Positions 1 through 11,516 are shown, numbered from the stretch's first letter. The stretch is 64,000 bases of DNA from Rhizopus arrhizus (GCA_024220505.1 JAKZZE010000024.1:1-64000); one strand, 5' to 3'. Notes: generated by a model from the letters alone, not told the origin. Numbers and translations are program-made.

Positions 1-1904
1 CCGTAATTTGTTTATATATCATTGAGTCAAAAGGAGTGTTATCAAAAATAAAACGCCAGTGTGCCTTCCAGATACCAAGAAAAGCACAACCGATTATACT
101 GTCATTTTGAATGAGTCGTAATTTCTGACGAGGAAAGATCAATTTATACAGAGCGTTAGCTATATCTAACAGTGGCACGTCATGGACACCAAAAAATTGT
201 TTCCAGAGTAGCCGCCAAATGATCAATTTGCTTGGACAAAAGAGGAAGTGGTCTGAGTTTTCGGGTGTAGAAGGGTCTCCACACAAACGACAATGTGAGT
301 CACAGATATTGGGCACGAAGGCTTGCACTCGTTCAGCATTGGGAAATTTCCTATGAAGTAGTCGGTACCATGGAGTTCTGATAGTCAACGGAATATCCAT
401 GTTCCAAAACCGTTTCCAAAAGAGGAGGATCTTGTGTGGCCTAAAGTGCCAGCAAGGGACTGTTTAATTTTCTCGAGATGCGCTTGTCTAAAGGACTTTG
501 GTGTAATTACAGACTTGTTTGGATCAATTAGCGGGTCCACCAAAGCACTGCAAAAAGCGTCAAAGGTACGATACCCAGAATTTACAGAATCAGAATCCGA
601 AGAACGTGGAAGACATAACCGCGCAAAAAAAGGTAGTAATATTACTTCGCCAGACTGTATCCACCGTAAAAGTTTCAAGATACGGTATTTTCCAATGGTA
701 AGTGAAGAATTTCCTTGGCTGAATGACGATGGAATAAGACATTGAAGCACAGGATCGAAGAAAAAGGCATCTTTAACAAGAACTTTGTCAAAGGAGTGCT
801 GAACTGAAGGCTTGATCTGAGCAGGCCACGATACTGTAGCCGACAAAGGAAGTGAAAGACAAAATTCAGATGTCAATTGAGGAGGTTGATCCAAAGGAAC
901 ATTCAATTCCTTGGATACCATAGCTCTATCAAAAAGACTATCGAATGCACGATAAAGAATGGAACAGAGTCCAGGTCGATATTCATGCAACAGACCACGC
1001 CGTAGAGCTGGGAAGATGAAAGGCAATCGTCGATCTAAGAGCGGTAAAGTAGACATATTTTCCATGTGAGCACCAATCCATCGTACAGTCAGGGAAGTGG
1101 GATTGTTTTCATGAATTAGTGGAGTCATCCACCGAAACTGTAAAGCCAACTGTTGGATAGCCGGATTCAAAACACCTAAACCACCTTGTTTGAGGGGAAG
1201 TTGAAGTACATCAAAAGAAACAGGTGGAAAGACTCTAAACATAAGAAATTCACGGCAGATGGATCCAATAGTACCAAGCAGACGTTGCGGAAACCATGAA
1301 ACACGCAGTACATGCCATAGTGTAGACAAAATCAAAACGTTGAGCACAGTCGCACGCCCTCGAACCGAAAGTTGGCGTTGTTTGTGAATATCACAAGCAT
1401 GCTTAATTTTAGTAATCAAGCGATCTTGAAATACTTTTTTCTGTGAAGAAGAAGTAGCCAAAGGATAACCGAGATATATAAGCGGCTCTGAATCATTGCG
1501 GTCATGCCATTTTGTAATCCCATGTTCGTGAAGAGCCGGTAACCAGTGTGGATGCGGTCGACCAGAAACAGAAAAGCCACAGTTTTGTCATAGTTCATTT
1601 TCGCGTTAGAAGCTTGATTATAACACTGTATCAGTTGTTGTACCTCGGCTAAATCTTCTACATTTTTAAGATAAATTAAAAGATCATCAGCATATGCCAA
1701 CACTTTAAGAGACTGCAAGGAGGCCATAACTAGGAGAGGCAGTAGAATGCGGCGATAGGCTTGGAGGAGAAAATCCTTGTATGCGATTAGAATAAATGAT
1801 CGATTTAATCAAAGGCTCCAAAACCAAGTTAAATAACAAAGGGCTAATGGGATCACCTTGACGTAAACCTCGTTCAAGAGAAATGGGACGAGTCAAATAG
1901 CCAT
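1..1904 (-). pseudogene. LINE-A ORF2, C-terminal part: RT palm/thumb and zinc motif, frameshifted
   Basis: This is the 3' half of the reverse transcriptase ORF. The GLRQGDPISPLLFN block (about 1830-1870) and the catalytic YADD motif (about 1690) are readable. After them come a long thumb/connection region and a zf-RVT-like zinc motif, followed by an FxGVxDxP region. The reading frame changes at least three times: near 1730, near 1450-1500 and near 385. No functional polymerase can therefore be made. The coding sequence continues leftwards out of the window. Upstream coding sequence resumes at 2565 after the solo LTR, and the GCCAT target copy is shared by both sides. Confidence 0.8.
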
Positions 1905-2559
1905 TGTTAAGGATACATAAGATTATAGTCACTTTATTTTAGTAAAAGGAATCGGATATGATCCTAAATAGTATGCTGACATAACTTGGAATCATTTATA
2001 ACATTATTCCCAACACAGATCAATAGAATACTTTGATTAGATTTTTATATTAAGCTTTATTCATATTAACTTCACATAGTCAAATAAGATGACATGGTTG
2101 TAATGTAGTTTATTAATAATATGAGCATGTTGAATAAGGAATGACGATTACTTACCGGATCATCATTAGTCATGAAAACATTTATCCTGACTGAGATATT
2201 ATTGTTAACAATGATATCCAATCACGGAACTAAGGATCTTTATATCCATTCGTACCGTCTCCTTAAATAGTTATATCTGAAACCATCCCAATAGCATAAT
2301 TGACAATACAAGCTAGGAACAGGCTAAACTAATAATTAGAAATAGTAATCATCTATTCTGTCAAATTGATTATAAATCTGTCCTAATTCTTTATCCGTAT
2401 CATGTCTATAAATACTCTCACTTTTTACATGTAGAATTTATTTTTTTTCTAATCATACAATAGTTATCTTAACTTAATAAAGAGATACCAAGTTCTAACA
2501 GTATTTCTTTATCTTTGATTGCTATATTATATTTACTTAAAACTCCCCTTTCCTAAACA
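1905..2559 (+). mobile_element. Solo LTR (family 1, 655 bp) inserted in LINE-A ORF2
   Basis: The segment starts TGTTAAGG and ends CCTAAACA, so it has the TG...CA termini of an LTR. It is flanked by a perfect 5-bp duplication, GCCAT (1900-1904 and 2560-2564). It has no coding capacity. A TATA-like TATAAATA (about 2405) followed by AATAAA (about 2476) suggests plus orientation. It cuts the reverse transcriptase between the VNVNG-type block and the RGLRQGDP block. It most likely arose by recombination between the two LTRs of a Ty1/Ty3-type element. I see no second copy in the window. Confidence 0.85.
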
Positions 2560-2564
2560 GCCAT

Positions 2565-4049
2565 TCACATTAACCCGCATGGAAGTACCATAGAAGAGCC
2601 CTAAGATAGAGTCCACAAAAACTGTGGAGAAATGAAAGCGATGCAAGACAGCCCGAAGATAGGTGGGATGAACCCGATCATAAGCCTTCTCTTGATCACA
2701 CAATAAACCCACTTCATCTGATTGGCGTACAGAGGCTTGTTCACAGGCGATCTGAGCTAAGAGACCGTTATTAGCAATAAAGCGTTCTTTCATAAAACCA
2801 CTTTGATGAGGTGTGATCAAAGGGGAAATAACAGACACTAGACGTGCATTGAGCATGCGTGTGTAGATTTTTGCGTCGCAGTTGATCAATGTAATGGGTC
2901 GCCAATTCTTTAGAGAGGTGAGATCTCCTTTTTTTGGCAATAAGCAAACACTAGTCTCTAACCAGGAAGAGGGAAACAGATTCTTAGAAAGAGCATCGTT
3001 GTAGACGTTCAATATTAGATCTGAGTATTTCTTATGGTGAAAGATTAGATTCAAGAAAACGTACGATAAACCATCCGGACCAGGGCTGCTGGATTTTGGA
3101 GCTCGGGAGCTGTGAGCGGATATCTCTTGCAGATCAAATGGTAACGTCATAAAATCGGCCTCTGCCTCGTCGAGCCGGCAGTCAGAGGGGATATGGGACA
3201 TCATCCTATCCAATGAGGTGGAGCAGATAGGTTCAGCCGAGAAGAGATTGGCGTAGAAATCATGTACAATATCCAAAAGTTGTTCACAGTTGGAACAATG
3301 GTTCCCAGTCCTTGAATTCCAAAGCATGGGTATAGAACGCTGAGCCTGTCGAGCGGTAGTGTCATGTTTTGACATGTCAATAAGATACAGTCTTATCATT
3401 CTGGACTAAATCTTTACAAATGAGTTTGAATAAGAATAGAACCTGATAATTATCACTGCCCTAAACAGCCAAGTTTCACTTTCATCTCAACAGTTGATTA
3501 TTAACATCAGTCTATAAAATTTTTCTTATACATGTCAAATCATATCGGTCGTAACTATTTTTGTCATCTAATCTCAGGTCTTGCTCAACTAATATAAATA
3601 GCCTTGAAATCTTTCTTTAATAAAAGTATTCGACTTTAGAACTATTGTTCGGTCTCGTTAATTCTTCTTTTTCTTATTTTGAATACTTAAAACACTTCAG
3701 GTAGCGGATTTCTTCAGATACCCTGCATCAGTCTCCCCATGTTCTCTCCATGTTCGTTCAGCTTTCAGAATAGCAATCTTCGTGGTTTCCTCCTGAAGGA
3801 CCTGAATTTGCTGTTCGACTCTAGGCAGATGGGTAGTCAGAAAAGAGGCTGGTAGTGAATTCTGTAATAATCGTTGCCGTTTGCGCTGGAGGGCAGCCAA
3901 TTGTTGTTTTCTCCAGTCCACATGTTTACGACCGTAACCACGAATAAATTGTTTTACCCTTAGCTTAACCATGTCCCATAATATCTGTGGTGAGGAGCAA
4001 GAGAGATGAATATCTTGATCATATAGCTTTGTTAACATCTGAGCGAACT
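2565..4049 (-). pseudogene. LINE-A ORF2, middle part: linker and RT fingers/palm
   Basis: The minus-strand reading starts in the basic linker typical of plant- and fungal-type LINE ORF2 (R-rich helix, then EHGETDAGYLKKSA; about 3705-4030). It continues into the reverse transcriptase with PDGLSYVF, NWRPITLINCD, QSGFMKERF and the catalytic CDQEKAYDRV block. The solo LTR 3360-3699 splits the linker. Skipping the LTR and one GGTAG copy keeps the frame. The upstream edge at 4049 is where the Tc1 element entered at a TA dinucleotide. Confidence 0.8.
3360..3699 (+). mobile_element. Solo LTR (family 2, 340 bp) inserted in LINE-A ORF2
   Basis: The segment begins TGTCATGTTTTGACATG and ends AACACTTCA, so its termini are TG...CA. 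It is flanked by a perfect 5-bp duplication, GGTAG (3355-3359 and 3700-3704). It contains a TATA-like TATAAATA (about 3594) and AATAAAA (about 3621) in plus orientation. A clearly related, more diverged copy lies at 48234-48574, which confirms that it is a dispersed repeat. The insertion is frame-neutral when removed, so the LINE linker was still in frame here when the LTR arrived. Confidence 0.88.
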
Positions 4050-4051
4050 TA

Positions 4052-4261
4052 CAGTGGGTGGACTAATTGTCCCAGTGTTTCAACATTTTTTACGTTTGAC
4101 ACTGTAACTCGACCAATTCTTAGGCTATGTGACTAGTTTTATGCTCATTAGAAAGGGCGCACTTCGTGCTACATAATATCAAAGAACTGGCGTTCGGAGA
4201 TTACACAGTCTGAGTTAATTAGCAATAGAAAAAAAACACCGCACTGGGACAATTTTTCCGC
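4052..4261 (+). repeat. Left terminal inverted repeat of Tc1 element A
   Basis: This 210-bp arm pairs with 5510-5720. The outer site (CAGTGGGTGGACTAATTG..., from 4052) and the inner inverted site (GCACTGGGACAATTTTTCC, around 4241-4259) are presumably transposase-binding positions. Confidence 0.9.
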
Positions 4262-4460
4262 TACCTGCTGATTTTGCAATGTGTTCTAAACAATCGCCTT
4301 CTATCAATCAGAAATCACCGAACTAATATACAAGTCTATCTATGATAATCTATGACTCATATCTTAATGTAAAGTATAAGTAGCTTTATGTTATCTTTTT
4401 TTTTACAATATTCTTAGTCTCTTTCTATACTGCACTTCTTACGACTTTGTCCCGCATCAA

Positions 4461-5557
4461 ATGACTCCTACTATCAGCAAATCTGTTCAGAAACAAATCC
4501 AAATGCTTTTGGCTAGTAATATGACATATGAACAAGTTATGGAACGCATTCCCGGATTGAAAAAGTCAACGTTAGGTAGGTACGCGAACAAGTTTTTTCC
4601 AAACCGAATGAAGGCAGCTCCTGGTAGAAGAGCAACTGTTGGTGAAACTACCAAGTCGTACATCCGTAGACAAGTAATAAAGGGTGAATTCAAGACAGCC
4701 AAAGCAGTACATCAATATCTGAATGGTTTGGGATATACTATTGGTTATTCTGGAGTCTTGAAGCTTCTTAAAAGTATGAACTTCAGAGCTAAAATCAAAG
4801 CGAAGAAGCCTCTGCTCAGTAACAGTACAAGGAACGACGTTTAGCATGGGCTATGGCCCACAAAGGCTGGACAACCGATGACTGGAGGCGTATGGTGTTT
4901 AGTGATGAGACTAAAGTCAATGTTTTCGGATCAGACGGTTGCAAGTATTACTGGAGTCGACCAGACGATGTATTGCAGCCTCATCACTTAGATCTTACAG
5001 TGAAAGGCGGCCAAGGAAGTGTCATGGTATGGGGTTGTATTACTTATGATGGCCCTGGGTATGCTAGTTGGATACATGACGGAACTACGAAAGCTGTGGG
5101 TTATGTAAATATCTTGGAAACTACACTTATGGACAGCCTAAAGTACTATGGATACAATCCTGAGAATATCTATTTTCAACAAGATAAGGATCCCAAGCAC
5201 ACTTCGAAGCTTGCTAAGCAATGGTTTGTGAATAATAACTTCAAGAGTGATCATATCTTTAGCTGGCCAGCCCAAATTCCCGATTTAAACCCTATTGAAC
5301 ATGTATGGCATCACCTTAAACTCAAGCTGAGTGTATATGACACTAAGGCTAAAGGAGTACATGAGTTATGGGAAAGAATCAAAAAAGAATGGAATACTTT
5401 TACAGTGGATGAGTGTAGAAGATATATAGATAGCATGCCGGATCGTTGTAAAGCAATTATTAGTGCTAAAGGGGGACATACCCGTTTATTAAATAAAATT
5501 TATGTTCAAGCGGAAAAATTGTCCCAGTGCGGTGTTTTTTTTTCTATTGCTAATTAA
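4461..5557 (+). pseudogene. Tc1/mariner transposase (DD37E-type spacing), one frameshift
   Basis: The N-terminal part (4461-4844, 127 aa) is a helix-turn-helix DNA-binding region (QMLLASNMTYEQVMERIPG...). The catalytic part (4853-5557) carries all three acidic residues of the DDE/D triad: FSDETKVNVFG, FQQDKDPKHTS and PDLNPIEHVWHHLK. There are 37 residues between the second Asp and the Glu, rather than the 34 of canonical Tc1. The two parts are in different frames. The conserved joint is readable in the second frame up to about 4822, which indicates loss of a single A there. An intron is unlikely because a 28-nt excision would remove conserved residues. The ORF runs into the right TIR. Confidence 0.88.
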
Positions 5558-5720
5558 CTCAGACTGTGTAATCTCCGAACGCCAGTTCTTTGATATTATG
5601 TAGCACGAAGTGCGCCCTTTCTAATGAGCATAAAACTAGTCACATAGCCTAAGAATTGGTCGAGTTACAGTGTCAAACGTAAAAAATGTTGAAACACTGG
5701 GACAATTAGTCCACCCACTG
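5510..5720 (-). repeat. Right terminal inverted repeat of Tc1 element A
   Basis: This is the reverse complement of 4052-4261, 211 bp, with one extra T in the homopolymer near 5535. It contains the mirrored inner and outer sites, and the transposase stop codon lies inside it. Confidence 0.9.
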
Positions 5721-5722
5721 TA

Positions 5723-6559
5723 TGTCTAAAGTCCCGATGAGTTACATATGTCGGGTTTGCACGCCAAAGGCCAGGACCAGAAGGCGTTGGCAAATCCGGT
5801 TTGAAGACAAGTGTAAGAAGGGCATGATCAGTCCAATGAGGATTGAGAAATTCGACATCGGCATCAACATAATTGATTGCTAAATCAAGCGACATATAAA
5901 TATAGTCAATGGTTGAATGTGACAGATCTCCCGCGACGAAAGGTTGGCGTAACTAACGACCGAAGGTCAGACATGACGTTGCGAAATGACATTGTAGGAA
6001 ATGCATCCACTGTTGTGGAGGACGAGCATTTCGCGTCGAAGAGGCGGTTGGGGTTGAGTAATTAAAATCGCCAGCAATTATGAGGCGATCAACGCACGAT
6101 ATAGTGTCAAGAGGAGACAATTGTCGAAAATTTAAAATAGATTCAAAAAACTCTGCACGTGCTTTGGAAGACGATGCAGGAGCATACACTACGAGAATAT
6201 GGAAAGGTTCCATATGACCATCAATATGGTCTACTTGAGCGAGAATACATCGAGAATCCTCAGGGAGAGGAATTCTAGAGATAGTGAACTGAGGATCAAA
6301 ACATAAAAGTCCACAATATTCAGTCCACAATATTCAGTCCACAAAGATTGTTGACAACAAAACTGTTGATGCAAGATGTTTTGATGTGGGAGAGATGCAC
6401 CACAGTTATCAACCTCTTGAAGAGCGACAAATGATGGTGACTTTGAGCGAATGTACCGGATTAGATGATGTCGTGATGATGGTTTTACTGACTTTGAAAA
6501 AACTATTGCCATTCAGAGACAGTAACGATAAAGCCTTGCGATTCTGATTATTATTCATA
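5723..6559 (-). pseudogene. LINE-A ORF2, N-terminal APE-type endonuclease, broken
   Basis: ORF2 starts at an ATG (6559-6557) three bases past the ORF1 stop, in the arrangement TAATTATG. Endonuclease blocks can be followed across frames: VALQEVDN (catalytic Glu), LVVYAPAS, LIIAGDFNYS (Asp/Asn), DYIYMS and the C-terminal TDHALL (SDH-like). There is a frame change in the T-run near 6495. A second comes from a 14-bp tandem duplication (unit at 6309-6322 and 6323-6336), and a third lies near 5890-5950. The domain is therefore inactive. The Tc1 element follows directly at 5722. Confidence 0.8.
6309..6336. repeat. 14-bp tandem duplication breaking the LINE-A endonuclease
   Basis: GTCCACAATATTCA occurs twice in succession, with a partial third copy GTCCACAA at 6337-6344. 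Fourteen is not a multiple of three, and the endonuclease frame changes exactly here. Confidence 0.85.
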
Positions 6560-6560
6560 A

Positions 6561-7992
6561 TTACAAATCAAGTCGATCGGGAGGCCGCGTAACGCGAGTA
6601 CTCCTTCGTGGTCCTGTAGTTGAAGAATCTTTTGTCGTTTTCTTTTTTTCAGATGTTGAGACAGCGGGTGGATCAATGTTAGAAGAAACTGTATCTGTTT
6701 CGGGAGATGAAAAAGGTTCAGATGTAGTTGCCCATTGAGATTGGATTGAGACTTCGTTATTGGATTGTTCAGATATATCTGACATTGAAACATCTTCCGC
6801 ATATTGAATGTGTTTATAAGTCGCACTGGGGACTGACATAAGATCTTCAACTGTGTCCTCATTTAGGGAAGGAGCTGCAGTTGGAGAGTCCACATTACTT
6901 TCTTGAGTTTGCTCCTGGATAGTGGATTGTATTGTCGATCCGGTCGGGTTATCAAGTAACTCAACTGTCTTAACAGCCTCAACCATCGTATTTTTCGGAG
7001 AAGGCATGGTATTTTTTTGACTTATGGGAACTTCGAAGTCTTTTAGCTGGTGAAATCTTATCAGGACATTGAACCCTAATGTGACCGGGCTTATAACAAT
7101 AATAACAGACTCTCTTGTTACTGGGAGCCTGTTGACACTCAGAGGCGCTATGCCCAAGTTCGTGACAATACTTACAATATGTGGGCATTTCCTTCCAGTA
7201 CGCATGGATATACACGGAATAGTCATCTGTTTCTGTGTTATGCGGATCAACCCAAGGCATTATGTGAGCCAGATCCAGAAAGGGGTCTGGCTGAGATGGG
7301 TCAGAGGAACAATCAAGTACTGCGTACCCAGAACCAAGGAACGCACCAGTGTCGGAATCAGTTACAATACCCACATCCCGAACATACCCATAACTAGACA
7401 GAGTATGTTTCAAGCCTTCCAGGAGTTGTTGGGGACGTAACCAAGGGAGACGTTGTAGGGTCAGACGACGGATAGTAGATCCAGGTCTACAAGCTACTAC
7501 GGGACGTATAATAAGTTGTCCATTATCAAATTGAAAACCATTCGCACAAGCCTTTGACCGGAAGTGGTCATTATCGAAGTTGATTTCTAAATAACGGTTG
7601 TGACCTGATTTATGAACTACCAAACCGACATAGTCATGAAATTGTCCAAAAGCCAACTTATAAATCGTTCTGTCCGATTCTTTGCGAGAAGTAATGTCGA
7701 AGAAAAGACTTCCAGGTGTTTGTGAGACACCCCAGTATACAGTGTCGATGATAACGGGAGAATTCTGTTCAGAAATGGTAAGATCTGGACTAGATGACTG
7801 AACTGAAGATGTCATCATAGGTTTGGTGTGAATCAGACTTTCACGAGTTTTAGCCGGTCTTTGGTGTATCTTAGAATACAACACTTTCGTTGGACGTCGT
7901 GAGACGACAGGTAAACTCTCTGATTGTTGAACATTGTTAGGAATGTTGTCACCTTCTTCAGGTGGCTTAGCGTTGGTAGGCGAAAGAACCAT
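6561..7992 (-). pseudogene. LINE-A ORF1: gag-like protein with two CCHC zinc knuckles, one frameshift
   Basis: This nucleic-acid-binding ORF1 protein starts at the ATG at 7992. After a Ser/Pro-rich N-terminus comes an RNA-binding-like domain (about residues 85-250). Two canonical CX2CX4HX4C knuckles follow: CKYCHELGHSASEC and CYYCYKPGHIRVQC. The first frame stops at 6979. A second frame, open from about 7030 to 6561, carries the acidic Ser/Thr-rich tail ending TRVTRPPDRLDL, so a frameshift lies near the T-run at 7011-7017. The zinc knuckles distinguish it from ORF1 of LINE-B, where I see none. Confidence 0.85.
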
Positions 7993-8028
7993 GCGTACAA
8001 TTTTTTATTTTTTAAAAAAAAAAAAAAA

Positions 8029-9146
8029 TGTTCTGCGACTCTCTTTTTTGTTTCTATCTTGAACTATATTTTGTGGTTGTTTTTATAATTGATAATTTGC
8101 AACAACAAAAAAAGAGACAACTTATAGCTCCATTACTGCCAAAAATGTAAAAAAAAAGAACAAAGCTTACGTTTTTTATGCCTCTGTCAATTGTCGTATC
8201 TTAAACCACTTCCACATCTTGTGCTCTAGCTGATATGTTTTTAATGGAAACTTAAAATGTGAAAAAGAAGACATGTAAGCATTATGGCAAAGAGTCAGTA
8301 ATGCACCTGTGCCTTTAGTTCTATTTATTTTAGCAAATTTAAACAAGATATGCTTTGATTGCTGTAACTTTTCTTTGTATCCAATTGTAGTACTGCTTCA
8401 TTATACTTTTACTAGTCGAGTTACATTACAAACTTTTTATGTTAATTGAACTGAGAGTAATTTGTCATAGTTGTGAATCTTTATTTTTTTGTATTAAATA
8501 TGGGGAAATAAACTGAAGAATATAAATGCGTAATAGATATAAAAAAGAGTTGTATAAACTATTATCAAATTCAGACCATATACAATAAAGTAATTTGTTT
8601 AAATTACTTCTTCATTGGGTAAAAATATTGATTTGAGTAGGTTGTCCTTTGTTATTATACTTTTTCTCTGTTATAGTCAGTTTAATTGAAGCCAAAGGAA
8701 TTCAATCTGTTTGACTACTAATAATTGTTGTAATCATGAATTAAAATAAACCGAATTTCAAAAATAATTGTAATAAAAAAAAAAAAACGAGTTTGCAAAT
8801 GCTCTAGGATGACGTCGTTATAACTTACAAGCGTTTCAAAAAGTACAAGAAACTTCCGATTGTACTTCTTTTCTTTCTTCATGTAATCCTGCTACGAAAT
8901 TCTTACGGCTCGTAATTATTTTTACTATTCTAAACACTTGCTAACAATTAAACTGTTATTATTTATCTTGTACCTTAATCTAGTTTTTACAATTATTTAA
9001 CAAGAATTAGCTTTTTTTTAAGGTAAATAGTGATCGTTTGTTGATATACATTGCATCTAATGTATGTTTATAGTATATGAGCTACATTCCGTTTAGTCCT
9101 ATGCTTTATGAAATATTTAGTAGAAAAAAAGTCTTTATTTGGTAGG

Positions 9147-9184
<38 letters not shown>

Positions 9185-9634
9185 GTTCAGTACTCATAAT
9201 GAAAAAAATCTTATTTTGATTAGCATATTGGATATAAGGCTATAAATCCCTTTAACAACAACGTAACACTGTAGAGATAATGGAAGGTGTCAAATAACAT
9301 ATCATTTTGCAGTGCAACTTGTTAACAGATACAAAACCTGAAGCTTTGTTTAAAAACTCTTAAAACGATTTTTTTTATTACAGCTACAAAACGTATAAAA
9401 ATAGTTTCTTGTAAAAGGTTTTAAGCATAGAAACATATGCATAGAATTTATTTGGATTATAGTCGAAAAGTGATTTACGTGAATACAGCAATACATAAGA
9501 GAAGATTAGATATATATTTTGGATGGAGTTTTGATGGTAATTAAAAAAAAGAACATGGAAAAAGAAGTTATTAAATCATAGACATAGGCATAAAAGCATA
9601 AAAAAATAAAAAAAAAGAAGGCTACATAAATGAA
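8029..9634. other. Gene-free AT-rich spacer
   Basis: No ORF with coding character on either strand. It contains an uninterrupted A33 tract (9147-9179) and several shorter A/T runs. Confidence 0.6.
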
Positions 9635-9739
9635 ATGAAGAAAAAGGTATTAAAGATCGGAAAGCATACCATTATGTCTACCACCCGTTCTGGCACTCGT
9701 CCTACTTCTCGTCGTCAAAATAAAAAGAGAAGAATATAA
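9635..9739 (+). CDS. Candidate 34-aa strongly basic small ORF
   Basis: An ATG at 9635 opens a 34-codon frame ending TAA at 9737-9739. The C-terminal half, STTRSGTRPTSRRQNKKRRI, is rich in Arg, Ser and Thr and less AT-rich than anything around it. That base-composition island is the only reason to list it. It could be a microprotein, the terminal exon of an unrecognised gene, or chance. No family is recognised and no upstream exon was identified. Confidence 0.25.
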   Translation: MKKKVLKIGKHTIMSTTRSGTRPTSRRQNKKRRI

Positions 9740-11516
9740 TTGTTTCTTTTTCTTTTTATTGTTTTATCTTTTGTTAAATAAATTCTACTATTGTTTGTTA
9801 AATGTCGTTTAGAATTGTCTTGTCATGACTAGATCTCCATGATGGTAATGTTGGTACTTTTTTATATAGCTTAGTTATTATTCCTCAATGCCATTGGTCC
9901 TATGACGTTAATTGTATGAAATAAACTTGCATGGATTTTAAAGCATTATTTTATTTTTTTATTTTTTTATGGCTCTTTTCTTTTTTTTTTTTTTTTTTTT
10001 TTTTCGTATATTCATTATTACTCTACTTTGTTAACAGTTTTTGATACTTTTAGTTATTGCTGATATGCACCATGTTTTGAAAACAAAATAGCTAAAACTA
10101 AATCAGCTCAAACAGTCAACGCATTACAAATGAAAAAAAAAAAAAAAAACAATTATTATGTTGCATGGGTATGAAGTTGTTGGATGTTGTATTCCTTTTA
10201 ACCATTTCTTTTTATCTTTGCTTATAGTAAGCTCTAGTATTCTTTTACTTCAAATATTGCGAGAGCTTTAGTCAAACAAGATGTTTTTAACGAATGGTTC
10301 ACTAATTAAAGAAAACTTAGTTATGGCTACATTACAACATGCAACAACCCTTGCTCTTCTTCATATCTTTATTTGTATTTCTTTCCGCTCCTTACCTTGA
10401 CACTTTACTGACTCTATCTGTAGTGTGCAACCTAGCTGTATAATCAATACTCTATCATGCTGTAGACCAGTTTGTCGCAACTATTCATCCTCTGCTTTTG
10501 TATACTATGCTTGGTGTGTTGTTTCATATTGTGTATGCTGTTGATATTAGGTAAAATTATACTCTATGCTGCTTCAGATAGATTGAACCTTAACCAACAT
10601 CATATTGTATAGATAGTATGTTTGAACAAGACAAAAGGTATAATTTGTTTGCTTGTTACTTTTTTCTTAACTGATGTTTTTTATTTATTAGATTTTAATA
10701 CTTTGTTTTATTTTGCAATGTGGATTTTGTATGAAGCAACTGTAATGATATTAACGATAACAGCAATGATGATAGAGTATTATGAAACCCAATAAAGCAT
10801 AGGCGCACGGACTTGAGGAAAAGTAACAATGGTTGTATAAGACAATTATCCATCATGTGATAAAAAAAAAAAAAGGAAAACAATTTTGGTAAATAGAAAT
10901 AAAATTGCATATGTTTAAATATTAATTACTCTGTTGAATGTAGATTGCAATGTAGATTGTTGAAAGTAATTAAATCTGCTAAATGGGTTGCATTGAATAT
11001 TGTCGAGGACAGGTAAGTAATGACGTACAATTATATTGGATCTGTTCATTCTGTATTCCTTTTTTTTTATTATTCCTTTTCTTTTATTATTCTTTTTCTT
11101 TTATTATTTTTTTTTTTTTTTGCTATTACTTTTTTTTTGTTATTACTTTTTTTTTTATTCAAATGAATAATATAATAAAATAAATAAAGCATCGTATTAT
11201 TAAATCATTTAAATTTGTCCATTTATACTGCCCTATACAATAATAAACCTACCCATTTTACTGGACATAATTGATTAAACATAGCCATACTCTGCTTATA
11301 TACAGAACAGCTAATGTCTGCCTCGTCCAATTAAATTGTTATACTTTAGACCAATTTTACTCCATTTTACTCCAATTTTGCCTCATCCAATTAAATTGTT
11401 ATGTGAAAGCGTATGAGAGTTCATGTAGCATCATGTTTTACTCCAATGTTATTCCAATTTTATTCTAAATTATGCTAAATTATGCTAAATTCGACATTTT
11501 TAGCATCTTTATTTTA
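9740..11516. other. Gene-free spacer with T-rich and repeated segments
   Basis: I see no supported gene. T-rich microsatellite-like DNA of TTATTACTTTTT type occupies about 11047-11160. The reading frames there are low-complexity Phe/Tyr runs and are not credible proteins. Confidence 0.55.
11320..11402 (+). repeat. Imperfect 60-bp-period direct repeat
   Basis: GCCTCGTCCAATTAAATTG (11320) recurs as GCCTCATCCAATTAAATTG (11380), exactly 60 bp later. TTTTACTCCAAT and TAAATTATGC motifs are repeated in the following 90 bp. It lies just downstream of the pseudogene 11517-13603. Confidence 0.6.

Larger units (their letters stand above)
4052..5720 (+). mobile_element. Tc1/mariner element A (1669 bp) with 210-bp inverted repeats
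   Basis: This is a complete DNA transposon. The target TA is duplicated (4050-4051 and 5721-5722) and the ends read CAGTGGGTGGAC... and ...GTCCACCCACTG. The terminal inverted repeats are about 210 bp and almost identical; the only difference I see is one base in an A/T run. Each arm carries an outer copy of AATTGTCCCAGTG just inside the end and an inner copy in the opposite direction about 190 bp further in. The element interrupts LINE-A between the endonuclease and RT domains. The near-perfect TIRs argue for a recent insertion, although the transposase has a single-base frameshift. Confidence 0.93.
1..8028 (-). mobile_element. LINE-A: decayed non-LTR retrotransposon, interrupted by three younger insertions
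   Basis: Read on the minus strand this is one L1-like LINE. ORF1 carries two CCHC zinc knuckles, and ORF2 has an APE-type endonuclease, a reverse transcriptase and a C-terminal Cys/His zinc motif (C-x2-C-x10-H-x3-C near 250-310). The 3' end lies beyond position 1 of the window. The copy is dead: ORF1 has a frameshift near 7000-7030, ORF2 has several frameshifts, and one of these is a 14-bp tandem duplication at 6309-6336. A Tc1 element (4052-5720) and two solo LTRs (1905-2559 and 3360-3699) sit inside ORF2. Each is bounded by a target duplication, and removing each one restores continuity of the LINE sequence. The 5' boundary is uncertain; I place it at the A-tract just upstream of the ORF1 start. 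Confidence 0.85.

Noticed and set aside
434..745. Plus-strand ORFs overlapping LINE-A
   Set aside because: Antisense shadows of the reverse transcriptase; no motifs, and LINE motifs lie on the minus strand.
7069..7440. Plus-strand 123-aa ORF over LINE-A ORF1
   Set aside because: Antisense to the zinc-knuckle domain, which is clearly on the minus strand.
10695..11183. Phe/Tyr-rich ORFs on both strands
   Set aside because: Translations of T-rich microsatellite DNA.
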